Assembly: GCA_027490215.1 (NCBI GenBank)
Contig: JAIXYO010000046.1
Span: forward strand, 62,001-126,000
Length of the DNA stretch: 64,000 nucleotides
DNA from: Rubrivivax sp.
GTDB lineage: Bacteria; Pseudomonadota; Gammaproteobacteria; Burkholderiales; Burkholderiaceae_C
Direction of reading: 5' to 3'
Positions 10,085 to 24,537 of this stretch are shown in pieces; position 1 is the stretch's first letter, and the number at the start of each line of letters is the position of its first letter. The notes beneath the pieces were generated by a model that saw only the letters and a program-made list of their open reading frames with translations, searched no databases and was not told the origin of the DNA. The translations under genes were made by a program, and so were the position numbers.

Positions 10085-11400
10085 CCCGTAACCTCGACAA
10101 CACCGAACTGCAGGACCTGATCGCCGGTCTGCTGCAGCCGACCGCGCTGATGGAGCTCGGCGTGCTGGCGCTGTGCCTGGGGCTCGCCTGGCTGATCGTG
10201 CGACTGCTGCGCGGCACGCCGCCGATCGACGCGCCGATCTGGTTCGGGCGTCGCGGCGTCGATGGTGTCTTGTTTCCGTTGCTGGCACTGCTGCTGGCCT
10301 TTGGCGCCAAGCTGCTGCTGGCCAATTTCGTCAAGGCCGCGGTGTTCAAGCTGGCGGTGCCGATCCTGATTTCGCTGCTGCTGATCCGGTTGACGGTGCG
10401 GGTGCTGTCGGTGAGCTACCCGGATTCGCGCTGGATGCGCATCATCGAGCGCAGCATCTCCTGGATCGCCTGGCTGGCGGTCGTCCTCTGGGTCACTGGT
10501 GTGCTGCCCTGGCTGCTCGAGGCGATGGACGAGGTGCGCTGGAAGATGGGCGCGCATGAGATTTCCTTGCGCAATGTGGTCGAAGGCGGTGTCACGGCAG
10601 GTCTGGTGATGGTGCTGGCGCTGTGGGTGGCCGCGGCGATCGAGAAGCGCCTTCTGAGCGGTACCGGCAGCAGCAGCGACCTGTCGATCCGCATGATCGC
10701 TGCCAATCTGGTGCGCGTGCTGTTGCTGGTCATCGGCTTGATGTTTGCGATGAGTGCGGTGGGCATCGATCTCACGGCATTCAGCGTTCTCGGCGGTGCC
10801 ATCGGCGTGGGTGTGGGCTTCGGCCTGCAGAAGATCGCGGCCAATTACGTCAGCGGCTTCGTGATCCTGGCCGAGCGCTCGCTGCGCATCGGCGACATGG
10901 TCAAGGTCGACAACTTCGATGGCCGCATCACCGACATCCGCACCCGCTACACCGTGATCCGCGCGCTGAACGGACGCGAGGCCATCGTTCCCAACGAGAT
11001 GCTGATCACCCAGCGCGTCGAGAATTCGTCGCTTGCCGATCCCCGCGTGCTGCTCACGAGCACGGTGCAGGTGGCCTACGGCACCGATGTACGCGCCCTG
11101 CAGCCCTTGATCGAGGCGGCTGTCGCTCAGGTGCCTCGGGTGCTGGCCGAGCCCTCGCCCAGCGCGCAGCTGATGGCCTTTGGCGCCGATGGGATGGACC
11201 TGTTGATCAACTTCTGGATCCTCGACCCCGAGAACGGGCAGGGCAACGTGCGCTCGGACGTCAATCTGGCCTTGCTGGCCGTCTTCCACGCGCAAGGGGT
11301 GAAGATTCCCTATCCACAACGCGAGGTGCACGTGCTGTCATCGCCCGGCAATGCAGCCACGGCCGCGGAGCTGAAGACTTCGGATTCGCTGCACCCCTGA
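10081..11400 (+). CDS. MscS-family mechanosensitive ion channel
   Basis: 439 residues, GTG start overlapping the previous stop. Several membrane helices in the first ~260 residues are followed by the conserved pore and beta-domain of MscS proteins: SVLGGAIGVGVGFGLQKIAA, then NYVSGFVILAERSLRIGD and the VKVDNFDGRITDIRTRYT segment. A C-terminal alpha/beta domain follows. It probably works as a tension-gated channel in the inner membrane that releases solutes on osmotic downshock. It is larger than E. coli MscS (~286 aa) because of additional N-terminal helices. Confidence 0.9.
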   Translation: MTRNLDNTELQDLIAGLLQPTALMELGVLALCLGLAWLIVRLLRGTPPIDAPIWFGRRGVDGVLFPLLALLLAFGAKLLLANFVKAAVFKLAVPILISLLLIRLTVRVLSVSYPDSRWMRIIERSISWIAWLAVVLWVTGVLPWLLEAMDEVRWKMGAHEISLRNVVEGGVTAGLVMVLALWVAAAIEKRLLSGTGSSSDLSIRMIAANLVRVLLLVIGLMFAMSAVGIDLTAFSVLGGAIGVGVGFGLQKIAANYVSGFVILAERSLRIGDMVKVDNFDGRITDIRTRYTVIRALNGREAIVPNEMLITQRVENSSLADPRVLLTSTVQVAYGTDVRALQPLIEAAVAQVPRVLAEPSPSAQLMAFGADGMDLLINFWILDPENGQGNVRSDVNLALLAVFHAQGVKIPYPQREVHVLSSPGNAATAAELKTSDSLHP

Positions 11401-11471
11401 AGAACGGCCGGTCTCTCGACCGGATGGATCGTGACTCGAGCGCTGCAGGCTCCAGCGTCGGGCTCCCCTCG

Positions 11472-12296
11472 TCAGCTCAGGGCATCCATTTCTTCGTCGG
11501 TGAATCCGGCAGCACGGCGCGCCTCGAAGTTGAAGGGTGCGCGCAGCCGCGGCGCCTGGTGATGCTGCGCGAGCAGCGCGTAGTGGGTCGCCGGGTCGAG
11601 CCCTTGCCGTTCGCACAGCCACCGGTACCAGTGGTTGCCGATGGCAACGTGGCCGATTTCGTCGCGCAGGATCACGCCCAGGATCTCCACCGCGCGATGG
11701 TCACCGGCACGCTCGAACTTCGCCTGCAGTGGCGGCGTGGCGTCGAGCCCGCGCGCCTCCAGTGTGCGAGGCACCAGCGCCATCCGCGCGACCACGTCGG
11801 CTGAGGTGCGCTGGGTCATCAGCCACAGGCCGTCGTGCGCGTCGAAGTCGCCGTAGTCGAAGCCCAGGCTGCGCAAGTGCTCGCGCAGCAGGCTGAAGTG
11901 GTGCGCCTCCTCGCTGGCAACGCTCAGCCAGTCCAGATAGAAGGCGTCAGGCAGGCCATCGAAGCGCCAGACGGCGTCCAGCGCCAGGTTGATCGCGTTG
12001 AACTCGATGTGCGCAATGGCATGGAGCAGGGCGGCGCGTCCCTCTACGGTGAAGGCGGTGCGCGAGGGCACGTCTTTGGGGGGCACCAGCGCTGGTCGTG
12101 CGGGCCGCCCTGGTGAAGGCGCTGCAGTCGCCGCCAACTCGAACGGTTGCTTGGGGTGCAAGGAATGCCGTTCGCGAACCGCCCACAGTGCGCGGGTCCC
12201 CTCGGCCTTGGTGGCTGGGTCGCACTCGGCCCACAACGCCAGCGCACGGGATCGCAGCGACAAGCCACGTACGGGTTCTTCGAGGACAGGTGCCAT
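11472..12296 (-). CDS. DUF455 ferritin-like protein
   Basis: 274 residues from the ATG at 12296; an upstream in-frame ATG at 12332 reaches almost to the divergent gene. Helical segments carry likely di-iron ligands: HAIAHIEFNAINLALD, SEEAHHFSLL and LRDEIGHVAIGNHWY, the ExxH pattern of ferritin-like four-helix bundles. This is a conserved proteobacterial family of uncertain biochemical role. It is convergent with the mscS-type gene and divergent from the carbonic-anhydrase-like gene. Confidence 0.85.
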   Translation of the reverse strand: MAPVLEEPVRGLSLRSRALALWAECDPATKAEGTRALWAVRERHSLHPKQPFELAATAAPSPGRPARPALVPPKDVPSRTAFTVEGRAALLHAIAHIEFNAINLALDAVWRFDGLPDAFYLDWLSVASEEAHHFSLLREHLRSLGFDYGDFDAHDGLWLMTQRTSADVVARMALVPRTLEARGLDATPPLQAKFERAGDHRAVEILGVILRDEIGHVAIGNHWYRWLCERQGLDPATHYALLAQHHQAPRLRAPFNFEARRAAGFTDEEMDALS

Positions 12297-12334
12297 CCTT
12301 AGAATTGTGAGCTTCACCGCAGGGGAGTGCATCC

Positions 12335-12859
12335 GTGGCCGTTTACCGTTTGGGCGATGCGCATCCGTCGGTCGCTGCCAGTGCCTGGGTGGCCGAGAGC
12401 GCGCAGGTCATCGGTGACGTGGCGCTGGCCGAGGGCGCCAGTGTCTGGTTCGGCGCGGTACTGCGTGGCGACAACACCCTGCTGCAGGTCGGTGCGCGCA
12501 CCAACATCCAGGACGGCGCGGTGCTGCATTCCGACGCGGGGCAACCTTTGACGCTGGGTGACGACGTGACCGTCGGACATCAGGCGATGCTGCATGGCTG
12601 TACCGTGGGCGACGGCTCGCTGATCGGCATCCATGCCGTCGTGCTGAACGGCGCACGCATTGGCAAATCGTGTCTGGTCGGCGCAGGCGCCGTGGTCACC
12701 GAGGGCAAGCAGTTCGAGGACGGCTGGTTGATCCTTGGCGCACCAGCCAAGGCGGTGCGGCAGCTGACGCCCGAGCAGCTCGAAGGGCTGGCGCGCAGCG
12801 CCGCCGGCTATGTCGCGAAGGCGCAGCGCTTCAGGACCGAACTGGTTCGCATTGATTGA
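12335..12859 (+). CDS. Gamma-carbonic-anhydrase-like hexapeptide-repeat protein
   Basis: 174 residues from a GTG at 12335, with a purine-rich AGGGGAG a few bases upstream. A left-handed beta-helix pattern runs through most of the chain. The three expected zinc-ligand histidines are visible in [13 protein letters not shown] and LHGC. Family members (YrdA/PaaY/CaiE-like) form trimers, and some hydrate CO2 or cleave thioesters. Activity cannot be predicted from sequence alone. The next gene starts 10 bp after the stop. Confidence 0.88.
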   Translation: MAVYRLGDAHPSVAASAWVAESAQVIGDVALAEGASVWFGAVLRGDNTLLQVGARTNIQDGAVLHSDAGQPLTLGDDVTVGHQAMLHGCTVGDGSLIGIHAVVLNGARIGKSCLVGAGAVVTEGKQFEDGWLILGAPAKAVRQLTPEQLEGLARSAAGYVAKAQRFRTELVRID

Positions 12860-12869
12860 ACGGCTTCTG

Positions 12870-13838
12870 ATGAGCGAACTCCACAAATTCATTTTCGAAG
12901 GCCTGCCGGTGCGCGGCATGCTGGTGCGTTTGACCGACAGCTGGCGTGAGGTGCTGCAGCGCCGCGCCGCCGCGAACGACGCCTTTCCCGAGCCAGTGCG
13001 GGTGCTGCTGGGCGAGATGGCGGCCGCCGGCGCGCTGATGCAGTCCAGCATCAAGTTCGATGGCGCACTGGTGCTTCAGGTCTACGGCGACGGGCCGGTC
13101 AAGCTGGCCGTGGTCGAGGTGCAGAGCGACCTGGCGTTTCGCGTCACGGCGAAGGTGGTGGGCAATGTGGTGCCCCATGCCCAGGTCGAGGCGATGCTCA
13201 ACGTGCACGGCCAGGGCCGCTGCGCAATCACCCTTGACCCGAAAACCAAGTTTCCTGGCCAGACGCCTTATCAGGGCGTGGTCTCCCTGCACGGTGACCA
13301 CCGCGAGCCCTTGCAGAAGATCAGCGAGGTGCTGGAGCACTACATGCTTCAGTCCGAACAGCTCGACACCTGCCTGATCCTGGCTGCCAACGACGAGACC
13401 GCTGCCGGCCTGCTGATCCAGCGCGTGCCGGTGGAGGGTGCCGCCAATCTGGGCCGACGCAATGAGGACGAGATCGGCCTCAACGAGGACTACAAGCGTC
13501 TGGCGATGCTGGCCTCGACGCTGACCCGCGACGAGCTGCTGACGCTTGATGCCGACACGGTGCTGCGCCGGCTGTTCTGGGAAGAGCCCTTGCGCCGATT
13601 TCCGCCGCAGACGGGCGAAGACGGGCCGCGCTTTGCCTGCAGCTGCTCGCGTGAGCGCGTCGGCAGGATGCTGATGGGCCTGGGCCGCCCCGAGGTCGAC
13701 GACATCATCGTCGAGCAGGGCCGCGTCGAGATCGGTTGCGACTTCTGCGGCATCAAGTACCACTTCGACGCGGTCGATGTCGGCGAGCTGTTCACTCCAA
13801 CGCCGCAGCAGGCGCCCGGGTCGACGGCGATCAATTGA
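12870..13838 (+). CDS. hslO: Hsp33 redox-regulated chaperone
   Basis: 322 residues. The start MSELHKFIFEGLPVRG at 12870 matches the family N-terminus; a longer frame from 12810 overlaps the previous gene and was rejected. The C-terminal zinc redox switch is intact: CxC at residues 257/259 and CxxC at 290/293 (CDFC). Hsp33 is a cytoplasmic holdase activated when oxidants release zinc from these cysteines. It follows the carbonic-anhydrase-like gene closely and is probably co-transcribed with it. Confidence 0.95.
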   Translation: MSELHKFIFEGLPVRGMLVRLTDSWREVLQRRAAANDAFPEPVRVLLGEMAAAGALMQSSIKFDGALVLQVYGDGPVKLAVVEVQSDLAFRVTAKVVGNVVPHAQVEAMLNVHGQGRCAITLDPKTKFPGQTPYQGVVSLHGDHREPLQKISEVLEHYMLQSEQLDTCLILAANDETAAGLLIQRVPVEGAANLGRRNEDEIGLNEDYKRLAMLASTLTRDELLTLDADTVLRRLFWEEPLRRFPPQTGEDGPRFACSCSRERVGRMLMGLGRPEVDDIIVEQGRVEIGCDFCGIKYHFDAVDVGELFTPTPQQAPGSTAIN

Positions 13839-13886
13839 TGCCTGCGGTCTGAGCCCAAAGGCGCTCGATGACGCAGAGCGGCTGCG

Positions 13887-14165
13887 CTACTTCGCCGACA
13901 CGCTCCACTGCACCAGGATCTCGTCGGGCTTGACCATGCCGAGGTCGTAGCGGGCTTTCTCCTCGACCATCTCCAGGCCTTCCTTCAGGTCGATGACTTC
14001 CGCGGCCAGCTGCTCGTTGCGGTGCCTGGCGATGTCATTGGTGGCCAATTGCGCATCCAGTTGCGCCTGCAGGTCGAGCACCCGCGGCAGCCCCGAGTCG
14101 CCGAACCACAGCTGCGCGTGCACCAGCACCAGCAGCGTGATCAGGGCGATCCGGATGAAGCGCAC
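13887..14165 (-). CDS. ftsB: Cell-division protein FtsB
   Basis: 92 residues. One N-terminal membrane helix (RIALITLLVLVHAQLWFG) is followed by a leucine-zipper coiled coil and the conserved tail EKARYDLGMVKPDEI. FtsB forms a complex with FtsL and FtsQ at the division septum. It lies 45 bp downstream of eno on the same strand, the standard betaproteobacterial eno-ftsB arrangement. Confidence 0.93.
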   Translation of the reverse strand: MRFIRIALITLLVLVHAQLWFGDSGLPRVLDLQAQLDAQLATNDIARHRNEQLAAEVIDLKEGLEMVEEKARYDLGMVKPDEILVQWSVSAK

Positions 14166-14210
14166 GATGGGCTGGTTGATGCAGTGCGGTGGGGGAAGCG
14201 CAGTGCCGCG

Positions 14211-15509
<1,299 letters not shown>

Positions 15510-15555
15510 TCAGTGTGGTGTCAGTGTTCGGAAAAAGCAGGTGGGTGGCTGGGCG

Positions 15556-18987
<3,432 letters not shown>

Positions 18988-18991
<4 letters not shown>

Positions 18992-21699
18992 GGTGCGGTG
19001 TCGCTTTCGGATGGGTGTTGCAGTGCCTGCAAACGGTACAGCGTTTCAAGGGCCTGTTTCGGAGTCAAGGCATCAGGATCGATCTGCGCCAGCGCCCGTT
19101 CGACCGGCGACGGTTCCCGTGCTGCCAGCGGTGCCGGAGCGGCAAACAGATCGATCTGCGCCTGCCCCGATTTTTGCTGCGATTCGAGCGCCTCCAGTGC
19201 CGAGCGTGCCTGACGCACGAGCGAGGCCGGCATGCCGGCCAGGCGTGCCACCTGCACGCCGTAGCTGCGGCTCGCCGGCCCGGGCTGGATGTCGTGCAGG
19301 AACACGATGTCATCGCCTGACTTGCCGTGGCCGCTGGTGTGTGTTTCCACCGCCGACACATGCACGTTGATCGCGCGATCGTGCTTCGCCGGGAAGGCCG
19401 TCAACTCGAAGTAATGCGTGGCAAACAGCGTGAAGGCGTTGTTGCGCTCATGCAGATGGCTCGCAATGGCGCCGGCCAGTGCCAGGCCGTCGAAGGTCGA
19501 GGTGCCGCGACCGATTTCGTCCATCAGCACCAGCGACTGCGCGGTGGCGCCGTGCAGGATGGCGGCGGCCTCGGTCATTTCGACCATGAAGGTCGATTGC
19601 GCATTGGCCAGGTCATCGGCCGCGCCGATGCGGGTGTGGATCGCATCCATCGGCCCGAGCCGGCAGGCCGTGGCTGGCACGAATGAGCCCATCGATGCCA
19701 ACAAGCAAATGAGCGCGACCTGCCGCATGTAGGTGCTCTTGCCGCCCATGTTGGGCCCGGTGATGACCAGCATCTTGCGGGTGGCGTCCAGCCGGCAGTC
19801 GTTCGCCATGAAGTTACCTGCGCCAGTTTCCTGCAGACGCGCTTCGACGACCGGGTGGCGCCCGCCCTGGATCTCGATGCTGGGCTCGCGCACGAACTGC
19901 GGCCGGCACCAGTTCAGCGTCTCCGCCCGTTCCGCAAGCGCTGCCAGCGCATCGAGCGTGGCCAGCGCGCGCGCCAGATCGGACAGCGTCTCCACATGGG
20001 CCTGCAACGCGTCGACCAGCTGCTCGTAAAGCAGTTTTTCGCGCGCCAGCGAGCGTTCCTGCGCCGAGAGCGCCTTGTCCTCGAAGGCTTTCAGCTCCGG
20101 CGTGATGTAGCGCTCGGCGTTCTTCAGCGTCTGGCGCCGCTGGTAGTCAGCTGGCACCTTGTCCACCTGACCCTGCGTCACCTCGATGTAGAAGCCGTGC
20201 ACCCGGTTGAACTGCACCCGCAGGTTGGCGATGCCGGTGCGGGCGCGTTCGCGCGATTCGAGGTCGAGCAGGAAGGCATCGCAGTTCTGCGCGATGGCGC
20301 GCAGTTCATCCAGCGCCGCGTCGCAGCCGGAGGCGATCACGCCGCCGTCGCGCAGAAGCACAGCGGGCTCTTCGGCCAGCGTGGTTGTCAGCAGGGATTC
20401 GATGCTGGCATCGGGGCTCAGCGTCTCCAGGGCCATGTCGAGCAGGACGCAGGCGCCCCCGGGAACCGCCGAGCGCAAACCGGGCAGGGCGCGCAGCGTC
20501 GTGCGCAGGCCGGTCAGCTCGCGCGGGCGAACCTGGCGCAGCGCGATGCGCGCGGTGATGCGCTCGACGTCGCACACCGAACGCAAGCCCTGCCGCAAGC
20601 TGTCGCCGCCACCGGCCATCAGCGCCTCGACCGCCTCGTGGCGCTGGGTGGCCACCGTGCGCTCGCGAAGCGGCCGTGTCATCCAACCACGCAAGGCCCG
20701 GCTACCCATGCCGGTGCGGCAGGTGTCGAGCAGTGACAGCAGCGTGGGTGATTCTTCGCCGCGCAGTGTCTGCGTCAGCTCCAGGTTTCGGTGTGTGGTG
20801 GGCGGCAGATCGATCAGTTCGCTCGCGCGCTCGACCTGCAGATGGCGCACATGCGCCAGCGCCTGGCCCTGCGTGTGCTCGGCATAACTCAGCAAGGCCG
20901 AGGCGGCGGCATGGGCGACCGTCAGCTCGCTGGCATTGAAGCCCGCGAGACTCGCCACCCGAAGTTGCTCGCACAGCTTGCGCACGCCTAGCGCGGCGTC
21001 GAACTGCCAGTTGGGCCGGTGCGTTACCGCGGCGCGTGTGGCCAATAGCGCCGGCGGAACCTGCTCCCGCTCCACCAGCACCTCGGCCGCATTCAGCCGC
21101 GCCAGCCAGCCGGGCAGTTCGTGATCGGCGCATTCGGTCAGCCCCAGCTGGCCGCTGCTCAGGCCCAGCCAGGCCAGGCCGTGGGTCGTTTGCCCTCGAT
21201 GCGTGTGCTGCGACAAGGCCAGCAGCAGCGCATCGGCCTTGTCCGACATCAGCTCCGTGTCGGTGAGCGTGCCCGGCGTGACCACACGCACCACCTTGCG
21301 CTCGACCGGCCCCTTGGCCGTTGCCACATCCCCAACCTGCTCGCAGATCGCCACCGGCTCGCCCAGCTTGATCAGCTTCGCCAGGTAGTTCTCGACCGAA
21401 TGCACCGGCACGCCCGCCATCACCACCGGCTCGCCGCCGCTCTGGCCCCGGGTGGTCAAGGTGATGTCGAGCAGACGGTTCGCCCGCCGGGCGTCATCGA
21501 AGAACAGCTCGTAGAAATCACCCATCCGGTAGAACACCAGCGTGTCCGGATGGTCGGCCTTGATGCGCAGGTACTGCTGCATCATGGGCGTGTGCAAGGA
21601 TTTCAGCGCGTCGCCTGACTCGCTGACGTCATTCGCTCTGTCTGTCTTCAGTCGTTGGTCTGGTGGCATAACGGGTGATTTTGCGTCGGTGCTTTGCAT
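18988..21699 (-). CDS. mutS: DNA mismatch repair protein MutS
   Basis: 903 residues from the ATG at 21699; in-frame alternatives are 21753 and 21669, with no strong ribosome site to decide. The mismatch-wedge motif [11 protein letters not shown] is present, as are Walker [12 protein letters not shown], Walker [17 protein letters not shown] and a C-terminal clamp region. MutS recognises mismatches and recruits MutL. The 3' end overlaps the Anbu start by 4 bases. Upstream lies the first gene of the accessory island. Confidence 0.96.
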
Positions 21700-21803
21700 G
21701 CGTTGATGTCCACACCGCAACTGCATCCGATGGACGACAACCCCTGCTCCCAACTTGCCCCAACCAGCGGGCGGCGGGGGCGCGTTGGTGGATCTCGGGC
21801 AGG

Positions 21804-23171
21804 CTACCTGGGCCGCGCGGCGTCAATCCATCTTTGCGTCGTGCTTCGCGCGAGGTTGTAGCGAGCGCAGTTGTATTGCTCCAGTTGGTCCAGCTCGGTA
21901 TTCACGATCACGCGCAACGCCATCACGTCAGCCGCGGCTACGGGCACTTGCGAAAGTGCATCTTCCAGCGTTCGGCCGTGGATGACGACGAACTGCATGA
22001 GCTCATTCAGGGCCTGTCGGTACCGGCCTCGGAGGGGGTCGGGCGCGGCCAACGAGGCTCGCAGCACGCTGTACTTCTGAATCGAGCGACGGTAGATGAA
22101 CTCGAACAGGTCAACCGCCGCGGCGACGTTGCGCTGCTCGTAGATGCCCAGCATGGCTGTCGCGTAGTCCGAGCGCTCCGCATCCAGAAAGGACAGGGGC
22201 GCGCAGTTGTAGAGCATGAGCGGCATGTTGGCGCCGAGGCGGCTCGTGCGCTTGTTGCCGTCCGCAAAGGGCTGCAGGTAAGCCACGTTGACCCACAGGA
22301 AGAAGGCGGCCTCCACCGGGTTTCGGATGTGGCGGACCTTGTCGATGATGGACTTCAGCGTTTCTTCCAGCAGCGTGGGGACGTTGCTTGGCGAGTAGAC
22401 CGAGCCGGCGATGTTCACCACGCGCCGGCGGATGCTGCCGATATCGCGCGAGTCCTTCATCAAGTCCTTCATCAACTTGGCTTGCAGGTCCACGATGACG
22501 GGCACCGTGATCCCCTCTGTCGGCACGGCATCGACCATGAACTCGATGGCGCTCTTGTGGTTCAACAGCATCAGCGTGTCTTCGTCGAAGGGGGCTGCTT
22601 GCTCCCCGAGCTCAAACAGCGCCTTGGTGTCGAGCAGGCTCTTGTTGTTGCCCTCCAGGCGCGATGACGACCACGACAGGTCGATGAGCAGCTGCTCCAG
22701 CACCTCGCGGGCATAGGTTCCTGCGGGTAGCTGGTCGCGGCTGCGGCTGGCGTTGAACAACTCCGTGGCCAGCTGCGGTGGCAGCAAGCTGGACTGGTTG
22801 GGGATGTAGCCGTCTACGAAACTGCTGTCATAGCCAGTCGGAGCGCGAGTTCCCAAAGGCGCAAGAAGAGATTCGATCAGGGGCAGGGCAGCCGGCGACC
22901 ACTGCATTCGGCCGTGCTCTGCAGTAGGTGCGGTGGAAGGCAAGGCCCCCAGTGCAGCCTTGGCCGCATCTGTCGCCACGTAGCGGGTGGACCGACCATC
23001 TCCCAACTTCTGCAGAAAGCCCCACGCCAGGAGCTCTCGCAGCGCCCGGTTGATGGTGGGCCTTGAAACCGGCAGGGCTTGCTCCAGCACACCCGGCTGC
23101 ACGGGTTGTGTGGCGGCCAGCACCACACGCAGCAATGCATCGTGCCGGGGCGACAGCGCAGGGGTGGTCAT
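21804..23171 (-). CDS. Fic-family protein with winged-helix N-terminus and altered catalytic motif
   Basis: 455 residues. Residues ~1-70 look like a winged helix-turn-helix ([18 protein letters not shown]). Residues ~110-400 are a Fic domain. The inhibitory-helix motif SSSRLEGNN is present before the core. The active-site loop reads [14 protein letters not shown], so the histidine of the usual HPFxxGNGR motif is replaced by Gln. The phosphate-binding GN(K)R part is kept. Fic proteins transfer AMP or other groups to hydroxyl side chains; without the His base normal AMPylation is doubtful. It may be a regulator or use other chemistry. It has its own promoter region and is divergent from brnT. 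Confidence 0.85.
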   Translation of the reverse strand: MTTPALSPRHDALLRVVLAATQPVQPGVLEQALPVSRPTINRALRELLAWGFLQKLGDGRSTRYVATDAAKAALGALPSTAPTAEHGRMQWSPAALPLIESLLAPLGTRAPTGYDSSFVDGYIPNQSSLLPPQLATELFNASRSRDQLPAGTYAREVLEQLLIDLSWSSSRLEGNNKSLLDTKALFELGEQAAPFDEDTLMLLNHKSAIEFMVDAVPTEGITVPVIVDLQAKLMKDLMKDSRDIGSIRRRVVNIAGSVYSPSNVPTLLEETLKSIIDKVRHIRNPVEAAFFLWVNVAYLQPFADGNKRTSRLGANMPLMLYNCAPLSFLDAERSDYATAMLGIYEQRNVAAAVDLFEFIYRRSIQKYSVLRASLAAPDPLRGRYRQALNELMQFVVIHGRTLEDALSQVPVAAADVMALRVIVNTELDQLEQYNCARYNLARSTTQRWIDAARPR

Positions 23172-23212
23172 GGTGCGGTGAGCCGTGTCTGAGGAGATTG
23201 GGGTGCAATCTC

Positions 23213-23266
23213 GTCATGGTGACAAGAATATGCCTTAATCTTATCGGCCGGACATGTTTATGACAA
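23213..23266 (-). promoter_or_regulatory. Promoter and candidate operator of the Fic gene
   Basis: On the minus strand TTGTCA (23261-23266) and TAAGAT (23238-23243) are separated by 17 bp, a good sigma70-type pair reading toward the Fic gene. The octamer TCTTGTCA overlaps the -35 box and recurs about 40 bp downstream, next to a small inverted repeat GTCA-TGG-TGAC (23213-23223). These repeats could be an operator for autorepression by the winged-helix domain; that is inference. Confidence 0.5.
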
Positions 23267-23461
23267 GATTTTCGGCGGCGGTCTTGTTTCCATGCACCCG
23301 CACACGACAAGCTCGGCAGCCCGATAAAGCTCAAGAAGCTTAGGTCGGTGTCCACTGAACCGGCAGCAGCCTAAACCTATCCTGGTGACCACGACGGCTG
23401 ATTGGGCTGCCGCACGTACGCAGGTTGCTTGTGATTGTGTATGTGATGGTAATATACAAAA

Positions 23462-23761
23462 ATGCTTGACCTTACCAAGATCACCGGCTTCGAGTGGGAT
23501 GCCGGTAACGAGCGAAAAAACGAGAAGCACGGTGTCACCATGGCTGAGGCCGAGCAGGTGTTTTTCAATGCGCCGCTGCTGCTTTTGGATGATGTGGCCC
23601 ACAGCCAGAAGGAACCGCGGCTCCACGCCTTGGGCGTCACCGACGAAAGCCGAACGCTGCACATCACGTTCACGCTTCGGAAGTCGGGCCAGTCGATACG
23701 GGTGATTTCAGCCAGGGATATGCACCGCAAGGAGCGAGTGATTTATGACCAAGCCAGCTAA
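23462..23761 (+). CDS. brnT: BrnT-family toxin
   Basis: 99 residues. The family pattern is clear: FEWDAGNERKNEKHGVTMAE near the N-terminus, LGVTDESRTLHITFTLR in the middle, and the C-terminal IRVISARDMHRKER. BrnT is a RelE-fold ribonuclease toxin neutralised by BrnA. The 3' end overlaps brnA by 17 bp, and toxin-first order is typical for this pair. A GTAT...ATAC arrangement lies just upstream and could be the operator. Confidence 0.93.
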   Translation: MLDLTKITGFEWDAGNERKNEKHGVTMAEAEQVFFNAPLLLLDDVAHSQKEPRLHALGVTDESRTLHITFTLRKSGQSIRVISARDMHRKERVIYDQAS

Positions 23762-24008
23762 AGCCATTCCCAAATTCGCCAACGAGGCTCAGGAGCGTGC
23801 CTACTGGGAGTCTCACGACTCCACAGAGCATTTGGATTGGTCAAAGGCCAAGAAGGTGACGTTGCCAAATCTGAAGCCAACGACGAAGACCATTTCGCTG
23901 CGCCTGCCACAGCACTTGCTGGATTCCATCAAGGTGGCCGCGAACGCTCGCGACGTTCCGTACCAGTCGCTCATCAAGGTGTGGCTTCAGGAAAAGCTGC
24001 GCCAGTGA
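23745..24008 (+). CDS. brnA: BrnA-family antitoxin
   Basis: 87 residues. An acidic N-terminal toxin-binding part (WESHDSTEHLDWSKAK) is followed by a ribbon-helix-helix-like C-terminus (KTISLRLPQHLLDSIKVAA). It would bind and inhibit BrnT and repress their shared promoter. It overlaps brnT, supporting co-translation. Confidence 0.92.
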   Translation: MTKPAKAIPKFANEAQERAYWESHDSTEHLDWSKAKKVTLPNLKPTTKTISLRLPQHLLDSIKVAANARDVPYQSLIKVWLQEKLRQ

Positions 24009-24019
24009 CTTCTCAGCTT

Positions 24020-24092
24020 GTACGCAATCGCGGTAGAAGATGACGTAGCGCCCATGCGGCAGCACGCGCACGCCGACATAGCTTGACGGCAT
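24020..24092 (-). pseudogene. ParE-like toxin fragment joined to a parD start
   Basis: Read leftward from the ATG at 24092, the frame encodes MPSSYVGVRVLPHGRYVIFYRD. The GRYVIFYR stretch is typical of the C-terminal half of ParE toxins, while the MPS start and its upstream DNA match the parD remnant at 25300. Beyond ~24010 the frame runs antisense into brnA and has no family resemblance. It therefore looks like a deletion scar of a former parDE pair and is probably not functional. Confidence 0.55.
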
Positions 24093-24126
24093 GGTTTGGC
24101 CTTTTGCGGTTGTCTATACGTCAGGC
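24074..24126. repeat. 53-bp direct repeat, left copy
   Basis: Bases 24074-24126 match 25282-25334 with five mismatches in 53 bp. On the minus strand each copy holds a hicB-like stop context (GCCTGA), ~30 bp of spacer and a parD-like ATGCCGTCAA start. The copies flank higBA and the orphan antitoxin in direct orientation, consistent with duplication or recombination around a former parDE module. Confidence 0.85.
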
Positions 24127-24195
24127 TATTGCCCAGTGAGGTGTTGGGCGGCTGGTTGCCAGCTGAGCCGCAAGAGCTTTTGCAGTGATGTCGAC

Positions 24196-24224
24196 TTGAC
24201 TGTTACCCGGTCAACAGGTAAGTT
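24196..24224 (+). promoter_or_regulatory. Promoter of higBA
   Basis: TTGACT (24196-24201), a 17-bp spacer and TAAGTT (24219-24224). The spacer holds part of an inverted repeat TTGAC...GTCAA (24196-24214) that could be the HigA operator. The expected transcription start is 1-3 bases before the higB ATG at 24233, so the mRNA may be nearly leaderless. Confidence 0.5.
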
Positions 24225-24232
24225 CGTCTCCC

Positions 24233-24502
24233 ATGACGATCCAGTCGTTCGCCTGCCCCGACACGGAGAGCCTGTTCACCACAGGCAGGTGTCGCCGGTT
24301 CGTCAACATCAAGAGCGTGGCCGAGCGCAAATTGGCCCAGCTCGACGCGGCGCCTTCGGTGAATTTCATGAAGGCCCCGCCAGGCAACGACCTGAAGGAA
24401 TACGACGGTGCCTGGCATGTGCGAATCAACGACCAGTGGCGACTGACCTTCAAGTGGCATGAGAGCGGCCCCTACGACGTGCTTATCGAAGACCCACACT
24501 GA
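24233..24502 (+). CDS. higB: HigB-type toxin (RelE superfamily)
   Basis: 89 residues. Typical HigB sequence is visible: IQSFACPDTESLFTTGRCRRF, KLAQLDAAPSVNFMKAPPGN and the C-terminal HVRINDQWRLTFKW. Members are ribosome-dependent mRNA nucleases. The toxin precedes its antitoxin, the usual order for higBA, with a 35-bp gap. Confidence 0.94.
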   Translation: MTIQSFACPDTESLFTTGRCRRFVNIKSVAERKLAQLDAAPSVNFMKAPPGNDLKEYDGAWHVRINDQWRLTFKWHESGPYDVLIEDPH

Positions 24503-24537
24503 CCCGGTCCCGACTGGAATTGAGATCCTGAACAGCA

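Noticed and set aside
9071-10288. Long upstream extension of moxR
   Set aside because: It runs antisense through the histone-deacetylase-like gene; MoxR proteins start at 9070 here.
11401-11471. Terminator between the mscS-type and DUF455 genes
   Set aside because: A CCGGTC-TCTC-GACCGG hairpin exists, but there is no T-run on either strand.
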